Positions 48,699 through 59,247 of a stretch of DNA of 64,000 nt are shown here, in pieces. The position numbers and the translations under genes are program-made. The notes under the pieces were generated by a model. The model saw only the letters and a list, made by a program, of their open reading frames with translations, was not told the DNA's origin and did not search any database. Origin of the DNA: Galeopsis tetrahit (taxonomy: Eukaryota > Streptophyta > Magnoliopsida > Lamiales > Lamiaceae); the NCBI GenBank assembly GCA_963675135.1, contig OY776122.1:15422881-15486880 (forward strand), in the 5' to 3' direction. Positions within the stretch are counted from its first letter, which is position 1; every line of letters begins with the position of its first letter.

Positions 48699-49158
48699 TC
48701 AGTAAGACTACCATACCATGCTCTAGGAGCTTGTTTAAGACCATACAAAGCTTTCTTAAGTTTATATACATGATCAGGATACTGTGGATCTTCAAATCCC
48801 TTAGGTTGTTCAACATATGCTTCTTCATTTAATATGCCATTTAGAAATGCAGCCTTTACATCCATTTGATGAAGTTTAATATCAATAAAACATGCAATAG
48901 CTAGCAGTAATCTAATAGATTATATCCTAGCAACAGGTGCAAAAGTTTCATCAAAATCAACTCCTTCAACTTGGGTGTAACCTTGTGCTACTAACCTAGC
49001 CTTGTTCCTAACAATATTACCAGATTCATCAGTTTTATTCTTGAATATCCACTTTGTTCCAATGACATTAGTATGAATAGGTCTAGGAACAAGTGTTCAC
49101 ACTTCATTTCTTTCAAACTGACCAAGTTCTTCATGCATAGCATTAATCCAGTTTTCAT
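48699..49158. repeat. 460-bp direct duplication in C pol, right copy
   Basis: Partner of 46861-47320. Both copies contain the TGA that breaks pol, so the nonsense change came before the duplication. Differences seen include CTAGGTCT versus ATAGGTCT and GATTCTATCC versus GATTATATCC. Confidence 0.9.
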
Positions 49159-50835
49159 CAGTTAAGACTTCTTTAGCACTCTTAGGTTCAATTTCAGATA
49201 AATAACATTCAACATTTACAACATTACACATAGAAGACATGCATATTGTTCTTACCACATCTACCTTGTTTGATCTTACTCTTCCTCTTGTTTGCACTCC
49301 AATTGTAGCATCGCCTATGATCTGGTTAGAAGGATGACTTTTGCCTATTCTTGAAGAAGGATTCATTTTGGGAATGTATAGATCATTCTGTGAATTTACA
49401 CCTGACTGTTCTGTAGATGTTGACCCAGATGTGTTAACATTTGGTGCAACATTTTCAGACTTCAATGTATTCTCAGAGGTGTCAGTAACCTGTGATACAT
49501 CTTCTTCATCTTTGTCATTTGTAAGACCTTTATCATCATCAAACACAACATTAACAGATTCTTGAACAGTGTTAGTTCTAAGGTTATAAACTCTATAAGC
49601 TTTACTATTTCTAGAATAGCCTAAAAAGAAACCTTTATCACTTTTAGAATCAAACTTATGAAGTTGATCCCTATCATTCAAAATATAACACACATAACCA
49701 AATACATGAAAATATTTCACATTAGGTTTTCTGTTGTTCAAAATCTCATAAGGTGTTTGACTAGTTCCAGAACGAATAAAAACCCTATTTATAATATGGC
49801 ATGCAGTATTCATTGCTTCTCCCCAAAATTTCTTAGCAAGACATTTGGATGTAAGCATAACTCTTGCCATTTCTTGTAAAGTTCTATTCTTTCTTTCAAC
49901 AATTCCATTTTGTTGTGGAGTTTTAGGAGATGAATATTCTTGCAAGATACCCTTTTTATCACAAAAATCATTAAACATGCTGTTTTCAAATTCCCTACCA
50001 TGATCAGTTCTAATACGGCCAACTTTCAAGTTAAACACATTTTTGAACCTCTTATAAAAAATTTTAAATGCAGTAAATGCTTCTGATTTGTCTCTCAAAG
50101 ACTCTACCCAGGTATATCTAGAAAAATCATCTACCACAACTAAGGAATACCTCTTTCCTCCAATGCTTTCAGTTTCCATAGGACCCATCAAATCCATGTG
50201 CAGTAATTCAAAGCATCGATGTGTAGTACAATGTGACAGCATTTTGTGTGACATTCTTACCTGCTTACCTTTTTGGCATGGTCCACATACAGTGGTGTTG
50301 TGAAACCTCAGTTCTGGAATTCCTTTTACTGCATCTGCTTTGATTAGCTTTTTCATTGCTCTGTAATTTGCATGACCCAATCTTTGATGCCATAGAACAT
50401 TTTCATCATGTTTTGACAAGTTACACATATTTGTTCCAATAAGATAGCAATTATCAGTTGACCTAGTACCAGTCATGACACAAACTTCATCTTTGTTAAG
50501 AACATAACATGAATCTTTATCAAATTTCACATGCAAATTATCATCACAAAGTTGACTAATGCTAATCAGATTTGCAAGTAAGCCATCAACATGTAATACA
50601 TTTTTAAGCTTAGGAAAACCTTCAACATTCAAAGTTCCTTTACCAACAATCTTTCCTTTAGAACCTCCACCATATGTAACACTACCACTATTCAAGGTCA
50701 CATAATCAGATAAGAAATCAATACGACCTGTCATATGTCTAGAACAACCACTATCAAAGTACCATAAGTCAGGTAGACATGCTTTTAAGGAGGTATGAAC
50801 AACATTACAAGTAGCTTTTGGTTTCCATGCAGATT

Positions 50836-52614
50836 TCATAAATTGTTTACCAGGATGTGACAGTTTCTTAGCAGCATTTTCAAGTTTTTCTGTTCTTCAA
50901 ACAACTTTATACAGTAAGGACGAATGTGACCAACTTTGAAACAGTAATGACAGATATACTTCCTTTTAACCTTGTGAGACTTTGTTTCTGCAGATGTTGC
51001 ACCAGATGTGTAAACATTTGCATTAACAAATTTCACAGATTTTCTAAATTTATCAGAAATAGAAGCAGTAGTGCCATCATAACCTAAACCATGATTATTA
51101 GACTTACCAGTAGCTTTATCATTATTTACCTCAGAAGCACTCTTGGAATATTTCTTGAAACATAAAGTAGAATTTATCAGTTTCTCCTTTAAGTTACAGA
51201 TTTCCAGATCTCTTTTGGTAAGAATAACTTCTAGCTTGGTGATTGTGTCTATCAGATCCTCATTCCTTTTATTCAGAGAATCAAGGGTGAGTTTCTGATT
51301 CTTCCAATCATCTAATAGCTTTTGGTATTCATTGTCATCAGTCCTTTTTCCTACATCATCAACTAAACCATTAAAACAGTTCAAATCTGGGTGACTCTGT
51401 TCTGATGTTACTGTAGATGTTGAAGCATCAGGTACAGCATCAGAATCTGTTTCATCCAGATCATCATCTGAGGAATCATTATAATCAATTCTGGTAAAAT
51501 TAGAATATTCATTCTGATTTAATTCATCAAGATCATCATCTGAATCATCACTCAAGGTAGCACTAAAATTCAGTTTTTGCTTAAGTCTAGTATTGGCACA
51601 TTCATTTGCATAATGGTCATAACCAGAACAAGCATTGCATTGAACTGATTTTCGAAATTCAGGATCATACCTTGGTTTACCTTCACTTTTTGATAGTCTT
51701 GGTGTGAATTGACCTTTCCTTCTTTCTGGTTGAGGTGTTGATGTGTTGATTTGAATCTTAGGCTGAATGTTGCTAGATTTGTTCACAGATTTCTTAAGAA
51801 ACTTATTAAAGTGCTTAGTAAGTAAGGCAATGTTGTTAGGATCCTTGAGACATTTATCAAGCAATTCTTCATCAGAATCAACTTCAGTAATGATAGGTTG
51901 AGACTCAGAAATGTTTGATGTTTCCCCTTTAAAAACCACAACTTTCTTATCAGCATCATTTTCATCAACTTGATTAGTGTTTATTTCATATGTTCTAAGA
52001 ATACTCACTAACTCATTTTGACTTAATGTATCTGTATTTTTTGCCTCTTCAATAGCACAAATTTTAGCATCAAATCTTTTAGGAACAAATCTTAATATCT
52101 TATGAACTACTCTAACATTAGAAATAGTGTCACCAAGAGAATGTGATTCATTGATTATCTCACTTAACCTTTCATTATAGGATGAAATGGTTTCATCTTC
52201 CTTCATTCGGAGATTCTCAAACTTTGTCCCCAACATTCGAAGCTTAGTCCTTCGAACACTGTCTGAACCCTCACAATGCTCTTGCAACCTGTCCCATGCA
52301 TCTTTAGAAGTAGAACGGTTAGATATAATTTTAAACATTGAAACATCAATAGAAGTAAAAATAGCATTTAAATCTTTAGAATTGTAGCTTGCTGTTGTTA
52401 TTTCATCAGCCGTCCAATCAACTTCTCTCTTGAGTTGAACTTCACCATCTGCATCTGCTGGTCTTTTTGGAGCTTCCCAGCCTGTAAGTACAGTCCTCCA
52501 AGCACATTCATCAATTGACTTGATGTACATATGCATCTTAGGCTTCCAATAAGAATAATTCGAACCATCTAAAACGGGTGGCCTAAGTGCAGTGGATATG
52601 TGATGTGTTTCCAT
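50836..52614 (-). CDS. Gag of element C
   Basis: 592 codons, uninterrupted. The N-terminus METHHISTALRPPVLDGSNY and YWKPKMHMYI is the copia gag (DUF4219/UBN2-like) region, continuing through FENLRMKEDETISSYNERL. Two zinc knuckles are seen: CNACSGYDHYANEC near residue 330 and CHYCFKVGHIRPYC near residue 563. Between them lies an Asp/Ser-rich segment and a predicted coiled coil (DWKNQKLTLDSLNKRNEDL...). Gag packages element RNA in cytoplasmic particles. The end overlaps the pol frame; pol lies one frame away, entered near an A-rich run (CAGAAAAACTTG, about 50890). Whether that is a programmed or a decay frameshift cannot be told from one copy. Confidence 0.85.
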   Translation of the reverse strand: METHHISTALRPPVLDGSNYSYWKPKMHMYIKSIDECAWRTVLTGWEAPKRPADADGEVQLKREVDWTADEITTASYNSKDLNAIFTSIDVSMFKIISNRSTSKDAWDRLQEHCEGSDSVRRTKLRMLGTKFENLRMKEDETISSYNERLSEIINESHSLGDTISNVRVVHKILRFVPKRFDAKICAIEEAKNTDTLSQNELVSILRTYEINTNQVDENDADKKVVVFKGETSNISESQPIITEVDSDEELLDKCLKDPNNIALLTKHFNKFLKKSVNKSSNIQPKIQINTSTPQPERRKGQFTPRLSKSEGKPRYDPEFRKSVQCNACSGYDHYANECANTRLKQKLNFSATLSDDSDDDLDELNQNEYSNFTRIDYNDSSDDDLDETDSDAVPDASTSTVTSEQSHPDLNCFNGLVDDVGKRTDDNEYQKLLDDWKNQKLTLDSLNKRNEDLIDTITKLEVILTKRDLEICNLKEKLINSTLCFKKYSKSASEVNNDKATGKSNNHGLGYDGTTASISDKFRKSVKFVNANVYTSGATSAETKSHKVKRKYICHYCFKVGHIRPYCIKLFEEQKNLKMLLRNCHILVNNL

Positions 52615-52674
52615 TGCTAAACTAAACTAAAAACACACTTGACCAAAGATCTAACCTAGTGTCGTCAGGTATCA

Positions 52675-52686
52675 GCTCTGATACCA
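52675..52686 (-). promoter_or_regulatory. Primer-binding site of element C
   Basis: Minus-strand TGGTATCAGAGC, complementary to initiator tRNA-Met, two bases inside the 5' LTR. Same primer as element A. Confidence 0.92.
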
Positions 52687-52688
52687 AC

Positions 52689-53540
52689 TGAACGTGTGCT
52701 GGGGTGTATAAAAGTGTTGAAGTATAAGTAGATAAATGTTGCACACAATGTTGAGACAAATAGTGCAACACTGACTCTAACAGAATATCAGAAATTAAGA
52801 TACATAGCGGAAGACTTTAAACACTAAAAACAAACGAGACACAATGGAAATAATTTTAACATAGATTTTATAAATAAAAATCTATGTCTGCCTTATGGCG
52901 TAAATCAATACTTATCTTCAAGTACAAATGTTGTGTGAAATGTTACAACAATAACTTTCACAACGAAACTATAAACGAGGCAGGTGCCAAGTCTAGAAAA
53001 CGAACTAAGTGTATAAATTATACACTGTCGAAATGCCTAGTCTATCTAATGATTACACTCTCAATAGATAAGAAGACACACAGCCATACGGGGGGTATAT
53101 AGCGTATGATCTAAAATGTAGAACTATTGGCCACAATTTCCTAACAGGGATGAACGCTCGGTCTAGGATATTGCTCGAATAGAACACACTGAATTATGAA
53201 ACCTTCAATCGGTATTTATAGAGGTGGTATGCGAATTCTAGAGGCTTCCACATTGAGGTCCTATTTTTTAGGAGCTCAACTTCCATGATCTTTCTAGATC
53301 CTTCTAACATGCTCCAGGTCGTTCTAAATGGTTCCAAGGTGGTCTAGCACGTTCTGCAATGTTCTGGAATCTTCCAGGTTCCAGATCCTTGTAGAAGCTT
53401 CTAGATCCTACCAGAAATGCGACAACATTTAGATCAACATTTAATGTAGCATTTTAGAAAAGACTTAGAAAATATCTCGGAAGGTCAAATTAAGATGTTA
53501 TTGATAATGTTAAAGCATTTAAGAATTAACAACATCTACA
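52689..53540 (-). repeat. 5' LTR of element C
   Basis: 852 bp, starting in element sense TGTAGATGTTGTTAATTC and ending ..CACGTTCA. TATA box TATAAATA at 53213-53220 (minus strand), presumed promoter of the genomic RNA. It abuts target duplication ATCAA at 53541-53545. Confidence 0.92.
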
Positions 53541-54803
53541 ATCAAGAACCATCAAGATACATGCAATGAAATAGAAAGAGCCAAGTCATCTGAAAGAGCC
53601 TAGCCAACAGTGCTGATATGCCAAGTCTGTTGAAATTGATAAGCAGAACTGTCCAGATGATAAGGAATGTTATCCTTATCATAGGACCAATGATCAGAAG
53701 TGATGTCCATGTTTGAACAAGTGAATCTTCAAGTCAGACATTGGGAAGAGTGCTTCAAAGTGAAGACAAAGAGCAAACAACCGTTTACTTCCCAAATTAA
53801 GGACATGTCACTTTCAAAAATCTGTCTTCCAGTTGCAAAGTTCAAGGAAGACAAATATAGACATTTTGAGGTTGTCTCTCCAACGGGCAAATCCTCAAAT
53901 TGTTCTATAAATATAGAAGTGTGGAAACCATTTGAAAGCATCCAACTATCCTGTAATTGAGAGGAAACTACAAGCTGATAAGCCTTCAAACTTTCTTAGA
54001 AACATTCTTAGTTTCTAGAAACACTTCTTCTAAGCTGAACTTCATTGTATATCCATACAAAGCTTAGAGAGATATCCTATCCTTTTACACTGAGCTCATT
54101 GTAAAGGATATCTCAAACTAGTTGGAACCAAACTTCAACCCTTATACCTTTCCAAAAGAGAGATAGAAGGTTGTTGTAGTAGAAGTGTAAAGAACCTACT
54201 GTTGAGAGAAGAACAATAAGTTCTGAGTTGAGAAGAGAGTACTAGGACTCTGATATCCTAGGGATCAAGACACCAAGGAGTGGTGTGGTTGATCAAGTGC
54301 ACCTTGGCACTATAAAACAAGTAATTCCAAGAGATAAGGAATTATCCTGTTAAATCAGGGAAAGTGGATGTAGAAGCTTGAGTCTCTGAACCACTATAAC
54401 TCTTGTGTTGATTTACTTTCAAAGTACTTACACTCAAACAACACATTCATACACAAGCACAAAAACTGACCTTTCAAAGAACACTTACTCAAGACTGTGC
54501 AAAACTGTATTGGGACAAGTCCCCTGAAAACAGATTAAATATTAAGAGGATTTCAGAACTAAAAAGGAGTTCAAACTAAAGGGCCAAACCACTATTCCGC
54601 ACATACAACTCATTTAGATAGTTATTCAACTAAGTACTCAATAGTACTTAGTAGATTGATTATCTTTCAAGAGTTAATCATATCAGAAGAGTTGTCCAGG
54701 ATAACCTTGTTGAAGCCAGTTTTACTCTAGTTTGAAAAAGATTTGCATACAAGTGTATTCCCCCCCCCCATACACTTGTTATATACTCCTTTCAGGACCA
54801 ACA

Positions 54804-56160
54804 AACCTCCTGTTTTCGAAGTCAATGGAAATCAAGTGTACAGGTTAAAGAAGGCTCTTTACGAATTGACACAAGCTCCACGTGCCTGGTATGATACTCT
54901 TTCACTCTTTCTAATTGAAAATGGTTTTACTAAGGGCAAAGTAGACCGTACTTTGTTCAGAAGACAATAAGGGAAAGACATCCTACTTGTTCAAATTTAC
55001 GTGGATGATATCATTTTTGGTTCACCCAACAAAAACATGAGTGAAAGTTTTTCAAAACTTATGCAAAGTAAATTTGAAATGTCTATGATGGGTGAGATGA
55101 CCTACTTTCTTGGTCTTCAAGTAAAACAATCACCAGAAGGCATCTTCATTAATCAAGCCAAATATACACGCAATCTACTTGATAAATTTGGTATTAAAAC
55201 CTGTAAAACTGTTGGAGTACCTATGCAACCCGTCTACCGCATGGATCCAGACGAGAAAGGTAAATGTGTCGATCAATCTTATTATCGAGCTTTAATTGGT
55301 CAATTACTCTACTTGACTGCCAGTAGACTGGACATAACATTTGCAGTGGGTGTATGTGCTCGATTTCAGGCCAACCCCAAGGAAAGTCATTTGGAAACTG
55401 CTAAAAGGATTTTGAAATATCTAAAAGGAACCATTAATCGAGGATTATGGTATCCAGTAGATGATGATCTATCCTTAAGTGGTTATTTAGATTCGGACTT
55501 TGGTGGTTGCAGGATAGATAGAAAATCCACATTAGGTTCTTGTCAATTCTTAGGTTCTAAACTCATTTCATGGTTTTCAAAGAAACAGACGAGTGTAGCA
55601 ACCTCTACTACTAAAGTAGAATACATAGTTGCAGGTAGTTGTTGTAGTCAGCTATTATGGCTAATGCAACAACTAAGAGACTACAACATTGTAGAATCTA
55701 ATGTTCCTATATTATGTGACAGCAATAGTGCCATTGCTATTACTCAAAATCCCGTTCTTCATACGAGATGCAAACATGTAGATGTTAGGCATCATTTTAC
55801 TCCCTCTGTCCGCCTATAAGCTTCCCGTTACTTTTTGGCACAGAGATTAAGAAAAATGATTAAATAATAGATATAGTACAAGTGATGTGATTGGAAGAAT
55901 GAGAGAGATAGAGAAAAAAAGTAAGATATAAAGTGATGTGTAAGAAAAAGTACTTACCTAAAAGGGTATGAGAAACTTATAGGCGGACGTACCAAAATGG
56001 TAAAATGTGAAGTTTATAGGCGGACGGAGGGAGTATTAGGGATCATGTTGAGAAAAAGAACATTCGCATGGAAAAGATACATACTGACATACAACGAGCT
56101 GATATATTTACAAAACCATTAGCTGAAGCACGTTTTCAAGAGTTATGCATTAGCTTATGA
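54804..56160 (+). pseudogene. Pol of element A, 3' part (RT end and RNase H)
   Basis: Resumes after solo LTR B2 with YRLKKALYELTQAPRAWY. An in-frame TAA lies at 54968-54970. The catalytic YVDD box has become YMDD-like or unchanged depending on the exact frame around 54998-55010 (bases read TACGTGGATGAT, YVDD). Then FLGLQVKQ, and RNase H with GYLDSDFGG (normally SDADWAG-like), STTKVEYI (normally E/AEAEY) and LCDSNSAI. These changes would damage RNase H. The MITE at 55798-56035 splits the VRHHF motif; after it come RADIFTKPLAE and the stop at 56158-56160. Confidence 0.85.
55798..56035. mobile_element. Stowaway-like MITE in element A RNase H
   Basis: A 238-bp element with TA target duplication and ends TACTCCCTCTGTCCGCCTATA and TATAGGCGGACGGAGGGAGTA. 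Removing one TA leaves the RNase H reading frame in register, so the insertion came after the coding sequence was laid down. Same family as 26997-27233, opposite orientation. Confidence 0.85.
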
Positions 56161-57072
56161 TTGATTGATCTTGACCCTACTTGTGCATATAACTGTACTA
56201 ACAAGACAAGTACCTTAAAACCAAGAGTGAAGCAAATTAGACGAGTTCACCGCAGAACCTAAAACACACTCCTCAACACTCAAATTCAGGTAACAAGGTC
56301 ATCAAGGTGACTATATACCCGATGAGGAAGCTGGTAAAGCTGAGGGTAAAAGGAGAATATACAATTAAGGGGGAATTTATGATTTCTTAAATATCCTTAT
56401 ATTAAAACTCCAAAACAGACTAGTCATCTTGTTAATACCTTGGTTATAATTATGATTAATATTCCGTATTTAATCTACTCTACTTCAAGTACCTTTTGAA
56501 TTTTACACTTGTACTAAGTAAGATATGTACAAGAGCTCATCAGACGAGTACGCATAACTGAAGGGGGAACTTAGTTGATGAACACTTAAAGACACTCTAC
56601 TATTCTGATGATCTCGAACAGACCAGATAAGATCTTACATGTTTTATATGTGACTAAGTGCTGAAAACACTATAAGGGTATAAATGTAATTTGATTTGCG
56701 ATATTTTTTTGGAAAACCTAGAACTGGATTTATACACCCCAGTTAATGAGGTGCATACACCCAGTTTCCCGCCTAAACCTATGGCATTAGGGCATATGTG
56801 TACACCCCTTCTGTTCTAGCCAATAGAAAAGACGGATTCCAAAGCTTACAATATCAAATTACATAATATTCTAGAATCCAGCAATGAATTTCAAAGGTCT
56901 CTTGGCTACCGTTAGATCATCTCATTTCAAAGTGTACACCCTCTTTTCTTAAAACCTTATTCTCCCAGAATTACTCCCCACGTTTTCATTACTCTTCTAT
57001 TTTCTCGCACTCAAAACCCTTAACTATACTATTCTTCTGTGTTAGTTATTCTACTACTTTTCTAAATCGACA
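56161..57072 (+). other. Spacer between pol and third ORF of element A
   Basis: Noncoding 0.9-kb spacer, the same position and size as the pol-ORF3 spacer in C and D. Runs of GGGGGAA lie at about 56369-56375 and 56563-56569. No TATA box of the C/D type was found. The doubled 34-bp motif of C and D is absent. Confidence 0.5.
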
Positions 57073-59246
57073 ATGTCTATTGTTACAATTTTCGATTCAG
57101 AAACTAATATGCATGCCCGATTCAATCTTACAAAATGAGCTACTGAAGGGAAGGTGCATGTGGAAAGCTTCGTGTTCTTCAAAGGAAGACATGCTGATGA
57201 TAACAAGGAAATCATAATCAAATGCTTCAGGTGTGGGTTGAAACACTTTTTGGAAGCGGTTCCAGAAACGGTTTATGAAGAAGAAGTTCTGGAATTCTAT
57301 TCTTGTGCTACTCACAGAGGCGCTTACATTGAGTCTTTTGTTGATGGCAGGTGGATTAAAATCACAAGGAAAGTGTTGGATGAGGTTTTCGAATTGAAGC
57401 AGGGTTCAATCGATGTTGAGCAATACAGTGTTGGACAAGAATTGAGGTATTTGAGCATATTTTGTGGCACGAAATTGAAGTTGAATAGTGATGGCAAGGT
57501 CCCTGCTGTAAAGAAGAATCAACTTTTGCCCAAAATCAAGACTCTTCTGGACATAGCAAGCAAGATGCTTCTTGGTGTAACTGGAAGTTATGATGCAGTG
57601 ACTCAACGGAAGACGAGAGTCATGGCTGCCATCTATGATGGAATCACGGATGGAGATTGGCAAAAGCTGTTTATGGATCGATTAATGTATTTTTCGAAGT
57701 ATGTTAAGGTTGATGAATCAACAAGAGAATGGACGTTGCAACTTCTGTTAGCTTTGGGAACAAGCTAAGTATTCTTTTACCCCTCTTGTTGCCCAACAAA
57801 TCTACTTGGAGTAAGGGAAAGCCATTTCATTTTTCGAAAAACTACCTGAAGAAAGATGCCTTGGATAGGCAGGCTAAAGGAAGAAAAGCTGAAAGACAAT
57901 AGTATCAGGTCAATCCAGCCGATGCAATGATTCAGCTTGAAGTGTATGGTGAGAAATCTGATAGAGCAGACAAGGAGACTCAAGAAGTCAAAACCAGTGG
58001 TCCGATCCTCTGGTTAATTACAATTCGGACGAGGCTATGATTGAAGCTGTATAAGACTCTGAGGAAACTGAGTCGGATGAGTCTTCAGAGGAAGAAGCTG
58101 AGACAGAAGAGGAATATCAACTATGAATCAGCAAGATCTCAAGGGGTGACTTGTCTGGTCCTCCTCCTCCTACTCGCCTGGTGTCAAACTCGACTTCTCC
58201 ACCAGCCAATAAGGCTAGAATGGTTAGTTCACATACCATCCATGTACCGATTTTATCTCATTCTTCTATTAAAACCAAAGCAAGAACACATCATTCTCGT
58301 GCTAAACCTGATCCCCAAGCCCCTCCGAAGTTTGTGCAACACTTAACCAACCTACTGAGCCAAGACACTATCATATACGCATCAGCTGATACTTCGACGG
58401 CTGATCCCTTAAACCAAACCACATCAAAGCCCTCAGAAACCACATACCAATATTTCTCCATACCCACAACAGTAAATTTTGACCCTAACCCTAATGATTT
58501 GGGAACTCCTCTAGCTGACACTTCAGCAACTGAGATGAGGACCCCACTCACTCAAACTCCCATCTCAAATCAGTTTTCATCCTTGATCAATTATCCAATG
58601 TGCATGAGAGAGAAGAGGTTGCGTGCAAAAATGACCAGAAACCTGAAGAAAATTCTGCCATTAGTGGAAATAGATACAAGCTCGGAAACGTATGAGAAGC
58701 TGATCAGAATTTGCAGTTGGGTTGCCTTGAGAAAATGACCTTCTAAAGATATGTTTGAAGTAATTATGGGAATGGGAGGAATTGCTAACTTTCAAGACTG
58801 GGAGTTGGAACAAAAAGAGAATAGTGGTGTCAAGAATTACACTCAACTACTCCCATCAGATGCCTTGACTGATCTTGTCAAGAGGATGCTACAAGTTCCT
58901 GAAGAGATGATTCCTTCAACTAGATAGAACATCAGAATTCAAGTCCCAGATGAAGTAATCATGGATGCAGAACCAGAATTGGTGGTATCGTCTGATCCAG
59001 AGATTGACTTGGATAATCCTTATAATCATCTTAGAGGATTGATCTTTGAATATCAAGTGGAACATGCACATGGTCCTAGATGCAATGTTGGCCAAATCAC
59101 CAGACAGGTCGAGAAATACTTTCCATCTGAAACCTGTGCTTATACTGCAAAGCTTGTAGAAATGGTGAAGAAAGAATCAGATGAGGCTGAGAGAAAGGCC
59201 AAAGAAGCAAGGTTAGCAATCGTTCCTTACTCTCCTCTTCAGATGA
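57073..59246 (+). pseudogene. Third ORF of element A, degenerate
   Basis: Starts MSIVTIFDSETNMHARF with an in-frame TGA at 57136-57138, then an open stretch to 57768. There, FLEAVPETVYEEEVLEFY, VDGRWIKITRKVLDEVFEL and LLPKIKTLLDIASKMLLG align by eye with the ORF3 domain of E (LLFAVPYVVDWVHKFY, VPFRGLEIIVTPRKIN, LTSLYSVLHKIVCYNWIP). A more distant member of the same domain family is therefore likely. Further stops and shifts follow; open pieces at 58151-58738 (Pro/Thr/Ser-rich) and 58961-59246 (acidic, Glu/Lys-rich) belong to the same product. It ends at a direct fusion to element D. Confidence 0.65.
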
Positions 59247-59247
59247 G

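Larger units (their letters stand above)
45828..50880 (-). pseudogene. Pol of element C (protease-integrase-RT-RNase H)
   Basis: Order and motifs are those of copia pol. Protease box WYFDSGCSRHMTG (about 50760). Pre-integrase zinc region HQRLGHANY..CGPCQKGK (about 50380-50260). Integrase DDE in HMDLMGP, RTDHGREF and NGIVERK (about 50195-49885). RT with MDVKAAFLNG and catalytic YVDD (about 46765). RNase H with SDTDWAGD, ESEYIAAG and FCDNTSA. Breaks: a Trp codon replaced by TGA just after FERNEV (about 49095-49097), present in both copies of the 460-bp duplication, and the 1.4-kb insertion at 47321-48698. The ATG at 50839 is internal; the pol frame is open upstream to about 50890, where it overlaps gag in another frame. 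Stop at 45828. Confidence 0.85.
41155..53540 (-). mobile_element. Complete Sirevirus-like Ty1/copia element C
   Basis: 12,386 bp on the minus strand with two 852-bp LTRs, primer site, gag, pol, a 0.9-kb spacer, a third ORF and a polypurine tract. A perfect 5-bp target duplication ATCAA lies at 41150-41154 and 53541-53545. By hand I count about 20 substitutions and no indels between the LTRs (roughly 2.5%), so the insertion is fairly recent. Coding regions contain a few stops and shifts, and pol holds a 1.4-kb insert. Confidence 0.92.
40668..54803 (+). mobile_element. Solo LTR B2 in element A pol, itself split by element C
   Basis: Same family as B1: starts TGTTGGGAATAAAATGAG and ends CAGGACCAACA. 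A perfect 5-bp target duplication AACCT lies at 40663-40667 and 54804-54808. Without element C (41155-53540) and its duplicated ATCAA, the LTR is about 1745 bp. TATA box TATAAATA at 53906-53913. Right after it, A's pol resumes in register. Confidence 0.9.
33759..59246 (+). mobile_element. Sirevirus-like Ty1/copia element A, heavily interrupted
   Basis: 5' LTR, primer site, gag, protease-integrase-RT-RNase H (copia order) and a third ORF, all on the + strand. It is interrupted by a hAT-type MITE (37486-38273), solo LTR B2 with element C inside it (40668-54803) and a Stowaway-like MITE (55798-56035). All three leave clean target duplications, so the original sequence reads across each site. No 3' LTR is present: the third ORF runs straight into element D at about 59245. 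Many frameshifts and stops show it is old. Confidence 0.8.

Noticed and set aside
41155..53540. An envelope protein making element C a true plant retrovirus
   Set aside because: The third ORF shows no signal peptide, transmembrane helix or cysteine-rich ectodomain, so envelope function is not supported.
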